A stretch of DNA of 64,000 nt, from the NCBI RefSeq assembly GCF_001865575.2, contig NZ_CP017563.2, positions 868,001 through 932,000 of the forward strand, written 5' to 3'. This stretch comes from Paraburkholderia sprentiae WSM5005 (GTDB taxonomy: Bacteria > Pseudomonadota > Gammaproteobacteria > Burkholderiales > Burkholderiaceae). The notes under the pieces were generated by a model. It ran no database searches. It saw nothing but the letters and a program-made list of their open reading frames with translations, and was not told where the DNA came from. Below are positions 8,008 through 19,127 of this stretch, one piece after another. Numbering within the stretch: position 1 is the stretch's first letter; every line of letters starts with the position of its first letter. The translations under genes and the position numbers were made by a program.

Positions 8008-10314
8008 TTACGATCCACATACGTTTTCGCCCCGGCGCCCGCGTACGAGAGAAAGGGCAGCTTCATCATCGGTTGTGAGCAGGTTTGCTCCCACCAGCTT
8101 TTCCCTACACACGGCTTTAGCCAGGCTCTGACCTCGCTTCTGCATGAGCCATCGGATAGGCCACACCCGTGCGGTCTGATCCGCGGACGCGGTTACCACC
8201 CGCTGGCCGTCCGGGCTGAAAGCGGCGGAGAAAACCGGTCCCTGATGTCCGGTGAGCTTCGCGATCACCTCGCCGGTCGCCGCGTCCCACACCCGCGCGG
8301 TTCTGTCCGCGGACGAGGTCACCACGCGCCGGCCGTCCGAGCTGAAGGCGGCGGAGAAAACCGGTCCCTGATGCCCACCGAACTGGGCGATCTGTTTGCC
8401 CGTGGCCGCATCCCACACCCGCGCGGTCCTATCCGCGGATGCGGTCACCACGCGCCGACCGTCCGGGCTGAAGGCGGCGGAATAAACCAGATCCTGGTGC
8501 CCGCTGAGCTGCACGGTCTGTTTGCCCGTGGTCGCGTCCCACAGCCGCGCGGTCCCGTCCCAGGACGCGGTCACCACCCGCTGGCCGTCCGGGCTGTAGG
8601 CGACGGAATCGACCGGGCCCTGATGTCCGCTGAGGAGCAAGATCTGTTTGCCGGTGGCCGCGTCCCACACCCGCGCGGTCCCCTCCGAGGACGCGGTCAC
8701 CACCCGCTGGCTGTCCGGGCTGAACGTGGCAGCGTAAACCCACCCCTGATGCGCACCGAGCTGGGCGACCTGTTTGCCCGTGGCTGCGTCCCATACCCGC
8801 GCGGTCTGATCCCCGGACGTGGTCGCCACCCGTTGGCCGTCGGGGCTGAACGCGGCGGAAAAAACTACCCCCTGATGTCCGCTGAGCTGCGCAGTCCGTT
8901 TGCCCGTGGCCGCGTCCCACACCCGCGCGGTCCCATCCGCGGACGCGGTCACCACGCGCTGGCCGTCCGGGCTGAAGGCGGCGGAAATGACCGACCCTTG
9001 ATGCCCGCTGAGCAGCAAGACGTCCATCGCCGCGTCCCATGTGCGCGCGGTCCTATCACGGGACGCAGTCACCACCCGCCGACCGTCCTGGCTGAAGGCG
9101 GCGGAATTCACCGGCCCCTTGTGTCCGGTGAGCTGCGCGATCACCTGGCCGGTCGCCGCATCCCACACCCGCGCGGTCTTGTCATCGGACACGGTCACCA
9201 CGCGCTGGCCGTCCGGGCTGAAGGCGGCGGAGCTCACCGGTCCGCGATGCCCAGCGAGCTGCACGATCACGTGGCCGGTCGCCGCGTTCCACACCCGCGC
9301 GGTGTTGTCATCGGACGCGGTCACCACGCGCTGGCCGTCCGGGCTGAAGACGGCGGAGAAAACCGGTCCCCGATGCCCTATGAGCTGCGCGATGACCTCG
9401 CCGGTCGCCGCATCCCACACCCGCGCCGTCTTGTCATCGCACGCTGTCACCACGCGCCGGCCGTCCGGGCTAAAGACCGCGGAGCTTACCGGTTCCCGAT
9501 GCCCAATGAGCTGGGCGATCAGGTGGCCGGTCGCCGCATTCCACACCCGCGCGGTCCTGTCCACGGACGCGGTCACCACGCGCCGGCCATCCGGGCTGAA
9601 GGCGGCGGAGAAAACCGGTTTCTGATGCCCGCTGAGCTGCGCAATCTGTTTGCCCGTAGCCGCGTCCCACACCCGCGCGGTCCTGTCCGCGGACGCAGTC
9701 ACCACGCGCCGGCCGTGCGGGCTGAAGGCGGCGGAATAAACCAGATCCTGATGCCCGCTGAGCTGCGCAATCTGCTTGCCCGTAGCCGCGTCCCATACCC
9801 GCGCGGTCCTGTCCGCGGACGCTGTCACCACCCGCTGGCCATCCGGGCTGAAGGCGGCAGAATAGACCAGATTCTGATGGCCACTAAGCTGCACAATCTG
9901 TTTACCCGTGGCCGGGTTCCACACCCGCGCCGTCCCATCCCAGGACGCGGTCACCACCCGCTTACCGTCCGGGCTGAAGACGGCGGAATCAACCGCATTC
10001 AGATGCCCGCTGAGCAACGCAATTTGCATCGATGCTTGCGCGCCACGCATAAGCTCAGGCTCTGCTTCTACCGATCCCGGCGAGAGCCAACCGTTGCCCA
10101 TCGCCAGCATGGCGAAGCGCATTGCGCGGTCATAAATTCCCGCGTCGTTCGCCGTCGTCGCGGCCGACGCCAACGCAACGGAAGTCTGGCGTGCGACCGC
10201 CCGAGTCTGATGGATGACCCACCCCGCAGTCACAATTAAAATGAATATGCTTGCGCCAATCAGTACCTGGATGCGTCGCTGCGTGCCCTGTCCGCGCCTG
10301 GTCTTCCTTGACAT
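8008..10314 (-). CDS. Membrane-anchored WD40-repeat protein, probable C-terminal part of an nSTAND NTPase
   Basis: From ATG 10314, preceded by GAGGA at 8-base spacing, the product is 768 residues. There is a basic N-terminus and one membrane helix (IQVLIGASIFILIVTAGWVI), then an alpha-helical linker (DAGIYDRAMRFAMLAMGNGW), then 15 WD40 repeats and a Cys-containing tail (AVCREKLVGANLLTTDDEA). The membrane helix, linker, repeats and tail together match the C-terminal half of Burkholderiales proteins with an N-terminal nSTAND1 NTPase domain. That NTPase domain is absent here. Linker-like residues upstream in another frame (10285-10444) indicate a frameshift and 5' loss. The surviving open frame may still give a membrane-tethered beta-propeller. 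STAND-WD40 proteins are often sensors in signalling or defence; any role for this one is inference. Confidence 0.75.
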   Translation of the reverse strand: MSRKTRRGQGTQRRIQVLIGASIFILIVTAGWVIHQTRAVARQTSVALASAATTANDAGIYDRAMRFAMLAMGNGWLSPGSVEAEPELMRGAQASMQIALLSGHLNAVDSAVFSPDGKRVVTASWDGTARVWNPATGKQIVQLSGHQNLVYSAAFSPDGQRVVTASADRTARVWDAATGKQIAQLSGHQDLVYSAAFSPHGRRVVTASADRTARVWDAATGKQIAQLSGHQKPVFSAAFSPDGRRVVTASVDRTARVWNAATGHLIAQLIGHREPVSSAVFSPDGRRVVTACDDKTARVWDAATGEVIAQLIGHRGPVFSAVFSPDGQRVVTASDDNTARVWNAATGHVIVQLAGHRGPVSSAAFSPDGQRVVTVSDDKTARVWDAATGQVIAQLTGHKGPVNSAAFSQDGRRVVTASRDRTARTWDAAMDVLLLSGHQGSVISAAFSPDGQRVVTASADGTARVWDAATGKRTAQLSGHQGVVFSAAFSPDGQRVATTSGDQTARVWDAATGKQVAQLGAHQGWVYAATFSPDSQRVVTASSEGTARVWDAATGKQILLLSGHQGPVDSVAYSPDGQRVVTASWDGTARLWDATTGKQTVQLSGHQDLVYSAAFSPDGRRVVTASADRTARVWDAATGKQIAQFGGHQGPVFSAAFSSDGRRVVTSSADRTARVWDAATGEVIAKLTGHQGPVFSAAFSPDGQRVVTASADQTARVWPIRWLMQKRGQSLAKAVCREKLVGANLLTTDDEAALSLVRGRRGENVCGS
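8161..10014 (-). repeat. Tandem array of 15 WD40 repeats, period about 126 bp
   Basis: The repeat unit is 42 residues of the form LSGHQGPVFSAAFSPDGQRV, then VTASADRTARVWDAATGKQ and two or three more residues. Thirteen copies are 42 residues. The eighth is two residues shorter (RTWDAAMDVLL) and the last runs into the C-terminal tail. Several copies, for example the second, third and thirteenth, differ at only a few positions. Variation is concentrated at the residues after GH and at the DGT/DRT/DKT position. Fifteen blades exceed one seven-bladed propeller and would suit two. Confidence 0.9.
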
Positions 10315-10444
10315 GGGCTTGATCCTCAACGATTTGTTGCAACTGCGACTCGCGCTCCGCCCGTGCGACCTCCTCACGCCCGCGGCAAGCCTGTAGATAG
10401 GAAAGGTCGTCCGCGCCCAGCCGAAAGCGATCCGCACGTGTCAT
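10285..10444 (-). pseudogene. Out-of-frame linker remnant of the nSTAND-WD40 gene
   Basis: In the frame one base off from the WD40 gene, residues MTRADRFRLGADDLSYLQAC and then EREAQLQQI-like sequence (AERESQLQQIVEDQAHVKED) can be read. They correspond to the coiled linker that normally precedes the membrane helix in nSTAND1-WD40 proteins. The match ends near 10285, where one extra base moves the frame into the WD40 protein. Upstream of 10444 nothing from the NTPase domain remains. Confidence 0.7.
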
Positions 10445-10757
10445 ACTCGATTCTAAGAAACAGCACATCAGTGCGCACCATTGTCCGCTGACAAGGAGCA
10501 ATCTGCCGTCGACGTAGCGTCAGGACCAATGACTCGAGTGCGTCGCGTAGCGACATTCGTAAAAAATCCGTTTCTTGAGCTCCCTCGTTACGAGATGGAA
10601 CGGGTCCGGGATCGCTCGCAGTGACTCGCCGCGCGAGGGTCGGTGGCCGCATCGCCGGTGTGAGAATTGGTGCCACCGGAACTGGCCCACCGCTTGCGTG
10701 GACTGTTCTTAGCCTTCTAGCTGTTGCTAAGGGCCGCCAGCATATGAGGAGGATGAA
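10445..10757. other. Region between the WD40 remnant and the lysine-rich gene
   Basis: No gene is supported. The NTPase part expected upstream of the WD40 gene is missing, so a deletion endpoint probably lies near 10445. A GAGGAGG-type Shine-Dalgarno for the next small gene lies at the right end (about 10745-10753). Confidence 0.4.
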
Positions 10758-10871
10758 ATGAGCAAAGCGCAGGACGCAAAAAAGACACAGAAGAAGGCGG
10801 CGACGAAGACGCCGAAGGAAAAGAAGGCCGCGAAAAAGGAGAAAAAGGAAGCATCGAAGCGGCAGCGATGA
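10758..10871 (+). CDS. Small lysine-rich protein, unknown function
   Basis: A 37-residue protein, MSKAQDAKKTQKKAATKTPK followed by EKKAAKKEKKEASKRQR. About half of the residues are Lys or Arg, and there are no aromatic or hydrophobic core residues. The ATG follows AGGAGGATGAA, a strong Shine-Dalgarno at good spacing, the best evidence that it is translated. Similar Lys/Ala-rich short proteins occur in Burkholderiaceae as unannotated or hypothetical genes. Its composition would suit nucleic-acid binding, but that is only a guess. Its stop overlaps the ATG that opens the decayed depolymerase fragment downstream. Confidence 0.65.
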   Translation: MSKAQDAKKTQKKAATKTPKEKKAAKKEKKEASKRQR

Positions 10872-11045
10872 ACCCTCACCACGCCAAGGTCTACGTCGCG
10901 GGCACTTAGACGGTCGGCCGCTACGCGTGCAGCAGCATCCCGGTGACTTCGCAGCTGGCACACAGATGAACGTGGTCGCCGAAGACGCCGGGTTCATTGT
11001 CATCTATCCGGAGCAACCGGAAAGCGCGAATCTTCCTTCCGCCCG
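10868..11045 (+). pseudogene. Decayed PHB-depolymerase (LpqC/esterase) fragment
   Basis: Two frames hold pieces of an extracellular poly(3-hydroxybutyrate) depolymerase-type esterase. HHAKVYV begins in one frame at 10868 and soon meets a stop. GHLDGRPL, then QQHPGDFAAGTQMNVVAEDA and GFIVIYPEQPESAN, follow in the next frame. In intact proteins these pieces flank a LLVMLHGC segment, the oxyanion-hole strand, which is missing here. The homology stops at about 11040. The gene is therefore both internally deleted and truncated and cannot encode an active enzyme. Confidence 0.75.
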
Positions 11046-11061
11046 TAATGACGCGATAACC

Positions 11062-11652
11062 TTAGTGACCCAGTTTCGTCCGCGTCTGTTCAGCCAGCTT
11101 CAAATGCTCACGTAATACGGGCACCGCACTGGCGGCAAGTGCCCGTACGTCGGGGTCGCTACCTCGCTGCGCCTGTTCGCTGAAGCGCTTGATGTCGTCC
11201 TTGTGATCCGAGACATTGTGGTCCATAAAAACCTTGTCAAACGTGTGTCCGGTCAGCGGCGTGAGCGCGGCCTGAGTTGCCTTTGCGGTGATCGATATCC
11301 CCGTGGGCAAGTTGTAGCCCTTTCGCTGTGCGAGGCGTTCGATACGAGCATCGAGCGATTCGTGGTCGGCGATCATGCGCTTGGCGAACGATTGCACCGA
11401 CGTGTTCGATGATGTGCGCAACGCGAGCTGGCACGATTGGATTTCGGCGCGACCATCCTGGATCGCAAAGCCAAGAAAATCGCCCGGGCTGTGCACGTCG
11501 TCGGCATGTGCTGTGTTTGCGCCAGCTACCAATAACAAGCAGGCGACCGCGTTGGCGGCAACGACGGCGAACCGAGCGGGCCCCCAAAGCCGTCGGCCTT
11601 CCATCGTTGTCTGCATGTTACGGGGTTCGGGTGTGAAAGTTTGCACTCGCAT
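11062..11652 (-). CDS. DUF4142 domain exported protein
   Basis: 196 residues from the ATG at 11652, chosen because AGGAG lies six bases upstream. An in-frame ATG at 11616 has no such signal. A hydrophobic export segment (FAVVAANAVACLLLVAGANT) ends near AHA/DD. The mature part carries the DUF4142 pattern: an N-terminal helix with DFLGFAIQDGRAEIQSCQLA, SVQSFAKRMIADHESLDARI, and a C-terminal [23 protein letters not shown]4142 proteins are ferritin-like four-helix periplasmic proteins without assigned function, often induced by stress. It stands alone between a decayed esterase and benD. Confidence 0.85.
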   Translation of the reverse strand: MRVQTFTPEPRNMQTTMEGRRLWGPARFAVVAANAVACLLLVAGANTAHADDVHSPGDFLGFAIQDGRAEIQSCQLALRTSSNTSVQSFAKRMIADHESLDARIERLAQRKGYNLPTGISITAKATQAALTPLTGHTFDKVFMDHNVSDHKDDIKRFSEQAQRGSDPDVRALAASAVPVLREHLKLAEQTRTKLGH

Positions 11653-11787
11653 CGGCCGCTCCTGTACTCGCCTGTTCCCGCCGATACAGCAATGCGCGTG
11701 CCACCAAAGTGCAGGTTGGGAGGTGCACCTTTCTATGAAGGACAATCGCCGCGCGGCCTATTGGCCTGGTTCGGCGCGTGCCGCTCG

Positions 11788-14111
<2,324 letters not shown>

Positions 14112-14115
<4 letters not shown>

Positions 14116-15479
14116 GCTTGGCTCCCTTGCGCGTTCAGCGCCTTTTTCATCGTGTCGACCCAGTAGCGGTGCTGCACCGTGTAGAGGCCCTCGTCCTCGG
14201 TCTTCACGCCGCTCATCACCGGGTTGAGGCCGATCTTTTGCGCGGCGTCGTCCGCGCCGTCGATCCACTGCTTCGAACCGCGGCACATGTCGTTCCATTC
14301 GAGCGCGCGGCCCGCGTAGCCCAGCTGGCAGGCGCGGAATTCCTCGAGGTCGTCGGGCGTGGCCATGCCGCTCACGTTGAAGAAGTCCTCGTATTGACGG
14401 ATGCGGCGCGAGCGCGCTTCGTCGGACTCGCCCTTCGGCGCGATGCAGTAGATCGTCACCTCGGTCTTGTTGACCGACAGCGGCCGTACCACGCGAATCT
14501 GCGAGCCGAACTGGTCCATCAGATACACGTTCGGATAGAGGCACAAGTTGCGCGAGTTCTGGATCATCCAGTCCGCGCGCTCGGCGCCGCAGCGCGCGGC
14601 GAATTCCTCGCGGCGGCTGAAGTTCGGACGATCTTCGGGATTTGCCCAGCGCGTCCACAGCAGCATGTGGCCGTGCTCGAACGCGTAGAAGCCGCCGCCC
14701 TGACGGCCCCAGCTGCCGGCATCCATGGCGCGGATCTTGTCTTCGCGCGCGTTTTCTTCCTTGCGATGATGCGTCGTCGCCGCATAGTTCCAGTGCACGG
14801 CCGACACGTGATAACCGTCCGCGCCGTTTTCCGCGGTCAGCTTCCAGTTGCCTTCGTACGTATAGGTCGACGAGCCGCGCAGTACTTCGAGGCCCTGTTC
14901 CGACTGATCGACGATCATGTCGATGATGCGCGCGGCCTCGCCGAGGAACGTCTCGAGCGGCGGCACGTCGTCGCTCAGGCTGCCGAACAGGAAGCCGCGA
15001 TAGTTGCTAAAGCGCGCGAGCTTCTTCAGGTCGTGCGAGCCCTCCTTGTTGAAGCAGTCGGGATAGCCCGCGCCCTCGGGGTCTTTGACCTTCAGCAGCT
15101 TGCCGCTGTTGTTGAAGGTCCAGCCGTGAAACGGGCACGTATAGGTCGCCTTGTTGCCGCGCTTGTGGCGGCACAGCATGGCGCCGCGATGCGTGCACGC
15201 GTTGATGAACGCGTTCAGCTCGCCCTGACGGTTGCGCGCGATCACCACCGGCTGACGACCCATGTAGGTCGTGAAGTAATCGTTGTTGTTCGGAACCTGG
15301 CTTTCGTGGGCCAGATAAATCCAGTTGCCCTCGAAAATGTGCTGCATTTCGAGTTCGAATAGACGCTCGTCGGTAAACGCGCTGCGATGCAGACGGTAAT
15401 CGCCGCGCTCGCGGTCTTCCACGAGAAAGTCGTCGATGTTCTTCAGCTGAGGGGTGTGATCCGGGTAGATCGGAATCAT
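14112..15479 (-). CDS. benA: Benzoate 1,2-dioxygenase large (alpha) subunit
   Basis: 455 residues from ATG 15479, which has AGGAGA six bases upstream; a longer in-frame extension lacks such a signal. The Rieske ligands are Cys95-x-His97 (CTHRGA) and Cys115-x2-His118 (CPFHGW). The mononuclear iron site contains His224 and His229 in [10 protein letters not shown], with a third Asp ligand expected farther on. The enzyme adds both atoms of O2 to benzoate to give the cis-diol carboxylate. The gene leads benABCD and is divergent from the regulator at 15660, with the shared control region between. Confidence 0.97.
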
Positions 15480-15629
15480 GGCTGTCTCCTGATTCGGACT
15501 GTCGGTATGCGTGCGATGCACGCTTCGAACCGGGCCCAGGTGTCAATGCTTGGGAGGTATAATTTTTCGGGGCGTCTACAGTGATCGAAGCATAGTTCTA
15601 CGCCATTCGCATCGTCCAACACTGTTTTA

Positions 15630-15655
15630 GTATCGCGACGATACTTTTAAGGTAT
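15630..15655. promoter_or_regulatory. BenM/CatM-type operators in the benA-benM control region
   Basis: Two overlapping dyads are visible. GTAT-N7-ATAC lies at 15630-15644. ATAC-N7-GTAT, the exact consensus reported for BenM and CatM, lies at 15641-15655 and ends five bases before the benM start. A T-N11-A spacing, general for LysR-type regulators, is present in both. Binding here would affect benM itself and possibly benA, whose start lies 150 bases away. Confidence 0.72.
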
Positions 15656-15659
15656 TCCT

Positions 15660-16577
15660 ATGGAACTGCGCCATCTGCGCTACTTCGTGGCTGTCGCCGA
15701 GGAATGCAATGTCACGCGGGCCGCCAAACGCCTGCACATTGCGCAGCCGCCGCTCAGCCGGCAGATCCAGCAGCTCGAGGAAACGCTCGGCGTGCAGCTG
15801 TTCGAGCGAAACTCGCGGCCACTGAAGCTCACCGAGGCCGGCCGCTTCTTCTATTCACACGCGGTGCAACTGCTCGCGCAGACGTCGGAAGTCGAGGCGA
15901 TGACGCGGCGCGTCGGCAAGATCGAACGCAGTTTGTCGGTGGGCTTCGTCGGCTCGACGCTGTACGGCATGCTGCCGAAAATCATCCGCCGCTTTCGCAC
16001 CGAGAACAGCATCGTCGAGCTGAGTCTGCACGAGATGTCGACGATGGATCAGATCAAGGCGCTCAAGGAAGGCCGCATCGACGTCGGCTTCGGCCGCATT
16101 CGTCACGAAGACCCGAGCATCCGGCGAGTCGTGCTGCGCGAGGAGCGCATGATCGTCGCACTGCCGCTCGGTCATCCACTGATCGACGCAAAGCCGGTGC
16201 TGTCGCTGCACGACCTGACCAGCGAAACACTGATCATCTTCCCGAAGGCGCCGCGGCCGAGCTACGCGGATCAGGTACTCGCCGCGTTTCACGATCGCGG
16301 CCTGAAGCCACGGCGGCTCTACGAGACGCGCGAATTGCAGATCGCGCTCGGCCTCGTCGGCGCGGGGGAAGGCATCTCGATCGTGCCGGCGAGCGTCTAC
16401 GGCTTGCAGCGCGGCGACGTCGCCTACAAGGACCTGGACGATCAGAACCTCGTGTCGCCCATCATCATGAGCACGCGCATGCTCGACGAATCCGCCGACA
16501 TCCGGCGCATGCTCGAGCTGATCTACGCGCTGTACGACGAAGAGCAGATGACGTATCTGCCGCCTTCGCATCAGTAG
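15660..16577 (+). CDS. benM: LysR-type regulator of the benzoate/catechol genes, BenM/CatM-like
   Basis: 305 residues. The winged helix-turn-helix occupies residues 1-60 (MELRHLRYFVAVAEECNVTR, IAQPPLSRQIQQLEETLG). The effector-binding domain has the BenM/CatM style segment MDQIKALKEGRIDVGFGRIR and the conserved R-x-D motif region near RHEDPSIRR. Such regulators respond to benzoate and/or cis,cis-muconate and activate ben or cat genes. Position (divergent from benABCD) and the exact ATAC-N7-GTAT site fit benM, but catR or benM cannot be distinguished with certainty; a catA promoter could also be a target. Confidence 0.88.
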   Translation: MELRHLRYFVAVAEECNVTRAAKRLHIAQPPLSRQIQQLEETLGVQLFERNSRPLKLTEAGRFFYSHAVQLLAQTSEVEAMTRRVGKIERSLSVGFVGSTLYGMLPKIIRRFRTENSIVELSLHEMSTMDQIKALKEGRIDVGFGRIRHEDPSIRRVVLREERMIVALPLGHPLIDAKPVLSLHDLTSETLIIFPKAPRPSYADQVLAAFHDRGLKPRRLYETRELQIALGLVGAGEGISIVPASVYGLQRGDVAYKDLDDQNLVSPIIMSTRMLDESADIRRMLELIYALYDEEQMTYLPPSHQ

Positions 16578-16707
16578 CGCGTCGGCGCGACGAAGTTGTA
16601 GGGAGAAGGTATCCGCCGCGGGATAGACTGCAGAGGGTACGCGGCGCGGATCTCGACGATCCGTAGACCCTCGGCGGACGACTGCGCCACGTTGACAAGC
16701 GAGTTTC

Positions 16708-16727
16708 CGACAGTCACGAGACTGTCG
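16708..16727. terminator. Small hairpin just after yicI
   Basis: CGACAGTC-ACGA-GACTGTCG is a perfect 8-bp stem with a 4-base loop. It starts 12 bases beyond the yicI stop codon on the minus strand. It has no T-rich tract, so its use as an intrinsic terminator is doubtful. Confidence 0.4.
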
Positions 16728-16739
16728 AGCTCGGGCGGG

Positions 16740-19070
16740 TCATAGGTACACCGTGTGTTCGCTTTCCCCCTCCGGCAGAACGAGGATCATGCCTGACGCG
16801 TGTGAGCGCACCTCAAGGCTGCCCGCATCGCGCAACGCCGCGCATTGCCGCAAAACCAGCGGCAATCCCGCTTTGACGCCATGACTGCTAATCCGGAGGA
16901 GAGTGTCGCAGCGCGTCACGCTCACCCTCGTCACCGCTGCACCGTCCGCGCCGCGCAACGTCACGCTGGCCGATTTCCCCGAATCCAGTTCGAACAGGTG
17001 CAGTTCGCTGCGCAACGCGTAGTCGTAGTCGGGACGCTGGTCCTCGGTCCCGATCGCGAGCAGCGTATTGGGCCGCACGTACAACGGTAGGCTCAGAAAT
17101 TCGTGCCGTTCGCGCACCCACCTGCCGCCCTCCACCTGCCTGCCGGTGAATAGATGGGTCCAGCGCCCCGCCGGCAGCCAGAAGTCCACGTCGCCCACGG
17201 CATTGAACACCGGCGCGACCAACAGCGCATCGCCAAGCAGATACTGGCGGTCCAGATAGTCGCAGGTCGGGTCGTCCGGAAACTCCAGCAGCATGGCACG
17301 CAGCACCGGTGCACCGCGATCGACCGCCTGTTGCGCGGCGTCGAACAGGTATGGCATCAGGCGCGACTTCCATTCGGTGAAATGGCGCACCACGTCCACC
17401 GCTTCATCGTCGAACAGCCATGGAACCCGGTACGACTTGCTGCCGTGCAGGCGGCTGTGACTCGACAGCAGCCCGAATGCGCACCAGCGCTTATAGACGT
17501 CGGCCGGCGCGGTGTGCTCGAATCCGCCGATGTCGTGGCTCCAGAAGCCAAAGCCGCTCAGACCGAGCGAGAGGCCGCCGCGCAGGGTCTCGGCCATCGA
17601 CTCGTAGGTCCCGCTGCAGTCGCCGCCCCAATGCACCGGCAACTGCTGGCTGCCCACGGTTCCGGAGCGCGCGAACACCACCGCCTCGCCCTCGCCGCGC
17701 ACCTCGCGCAATACGTCGAACACCACCTTGTTGTAGAGGTAGCTGTAGTAGTTGTGCATCTTCTGCGGGTCGGAGCCGTCGTGGTAGACCACGTCGGTGG
17801 GAATGCGCTCGCCGAAATCCGTCTTGAAGCAGTCGACGCCCATCTCCAGCAGTCGCCGCAAGTGTCCCGCGTACCATTGCGCCGCAGCGGGGTTCGTGAA
17901 GTCGACGATGCCCTGGCCGGGTTGCCAGCGGTCCCACTGCCATACGTCGCCGTTCGGCTTGCGCAGGAGGTAGCCCTCCGCCATGCCTTCGGCAAATAGA
18001 GGCGACGGTTGTGCGATATACGGATTGATCCACAGGCAAACCTTCAGCCCGCGCGCCTTCAGCCGCGCCAGCATGCCTTGCGGGTCCGGAAAGGTCTCGC
18101 GGTTCCACTCGAAATCGCACCAGTGGAAGGCCTTCATCCAGAAGCAGTCGAAGTGGAACACGTGAAGCGGGATGCCGCGTTCGGCCATGCCGTCGATGAA
18201 GTGGTTCACCGTGGCTTCGTCGTAGTTCGTCGTGAACGACGTGGTAAGCCAAAGGCCGAACGACCAGGCAGGCGGCAGCACGGGCCGCCCGGTCAGTTGG
18301 GTGAAGCGCTCGAGCACGGCCTTCGGCGTGGGACCGTCGATCACGTAGTATTCGAGCCGCTCGCCGGCGACGCTGAACTGCACCTTCGCCACCTTCTCGC
18401 TCGCCACTTCGAACGAGACGTTTTCCGGATGATTCACCAGCACGCCGTAGCCGCGGTTGGTCAGATAAAACGGCACATTCTTGTATGCCTGATCGGTGCC
18501 GGTGCCCCCGTCGCGGTTCCAGCTTTCGACCACCTGGCCGTTCTTCACGAATGCGGTGAAGCGTTCGCCGAGGCCATATACGTTTTCGCCAACGCCGAGA
18601 TCGAGCCGCTCGAACATGAATGCGGCGTCATGCTGTTTTGCATCGTGGACCTGGCCGCTCGCGCGAAAGCCGCTGCCGGTGATGCGCTCGCCGTCGCGCA
18701 GAAAGTCGACCGACCAGTCGCCCGACTTGCTGATGCGCACGGTCAGCGAGCCGCTGGTGAGGCTCGCCTCGAGCGCGGTGTTGCTTGTCGTGACGGCCCC
18801 TGGTTCGCGGTTGAGCGCGAAATGCGGGCCACGGTCGAGCGAGCCGGAAAAGTGCTCGACACGCACACCGATCACGCCGCTTTGCGGCGAAAAGAAGCGC
18901 CATGTAAAGAGCCCGGTATCGAGCTGTCGTTCGCGGTTCGATACGTCACGGGGCGCCACGTGCACGAGCAGTTCGTCCCGGACAATCTCCACGCTGTGCG
19001 GTGCCGCCGAATACGACACGTTCAGGCCGTCACGGATCAACCAGTTGCCATCGCTGATTTTCATTGACAT
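16740..19070 (-). CDS. yicI: GH31 alpha-xylosidase, YicI-like
   Basis: 776 residues, the usual length of YicI. The N-terminal beta-sandwich is followed by the GH31 barrel. The block KTDFGERIP carries the nucleophile Asp of E. coli YicI (D416), and the acid/base region is recognisable in [39 protein letters not shown] and [13 protein letters not shown] are also YicI-like. It removes alpha-xylose from the non-reducing end of xyloglucan-derived oligosaccharides such as isoprimeverose. The enzyme lacks a signal peptide and is cytoplasmic. It is the last gene of the sugar ABC operon, so the transported sugar is probably an alpha-xyloside or similar alpha-glycoside. Confidence 0.93.
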   Translation of the reverse strand: MSMKISDGNWLIRDGLNVSYSAAPHSVEIVRDELLVHVAPRDVSNRERQLDTGLFTWRFFSPQSGVIGVRVEHFSGSLDRGPHFALNREPGAVTTSNTALEASLTSGSLTVRISKSGDWSVDFLRDGERITGSGFRASGQVHDAKQHDAAFMFERLDLGVGENVYGLGERFTAFVKNGQVVESWNRDGGTGTDQAYKNVPFYLTNRGYGVLVNHPENVSFEVASEKVAKVQFSVAGERLEYYVIDGPTPKAVLERFTQLTGRPVLPPAWSFGLWLTTSFTTNYDEATVNHFIDGMAERGIPLHVFHFDCFWMKAFHWCDFEWNRETFPDPQGMLARLKARGLKVCLWINPYIAQPSPLFAEGMAEGYLLRKPNGDVWQWDRWQPGQGIVDFTNPAAAQWYAGHLRRLLEMGVDCFKTDFGERIPTDVVYHDGSDPQKMHNYYSYLYNKVVFDVLREVRGEGEAVVFARSGTVGSQQLPVHWGGDCSGTYESMAETLRGGLSLGLSGFGFWSHDIGGFEHTAPADVYKRWCAFGLLSSHSRLHGSKSYRVPWLFDDEAVDVVRHFTEWKSRLMPYLFDAAQQAVDRGAPVLRAMLLEFPDDPTCDYLDRQYLLGDALLVAPVFNAVGDVDFWLPAGRWTHLFTGRQVEGGRWVRERHEFLSLPLYVRPNTLLAIGTEDQRPDYDYALRSELHLFELDSGKSASVTLRGADGAAVTRVSVTRCDTLLRISSHGVKAGLPLVLRQCAALRDAGSLEVRSHASGMILVLPEGESEHTVYL

Positions 19071-19127
19071 GTTCTCGAATGGTTTTCATTGCCGGGTCCG
19101 TCGAATCACGGAACGCCTGCTGCTCGC

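Noticed and set aside
8161..10014. Regular repeats that could be mistaken for a CRISPR array
   Set aside because: The period is 126 bp with no unique spacers, and every unit is a WD40 blade in one long reading frame.
8245..10239. Long open frame on the plus strand across the WD40 array
   Set aside because: It is the antisense reading of the tandem repeats in GC-rich DNA and its product is a mirror of the repeat period with no domain; the WD40 gene on the minus strand explains the sequence.
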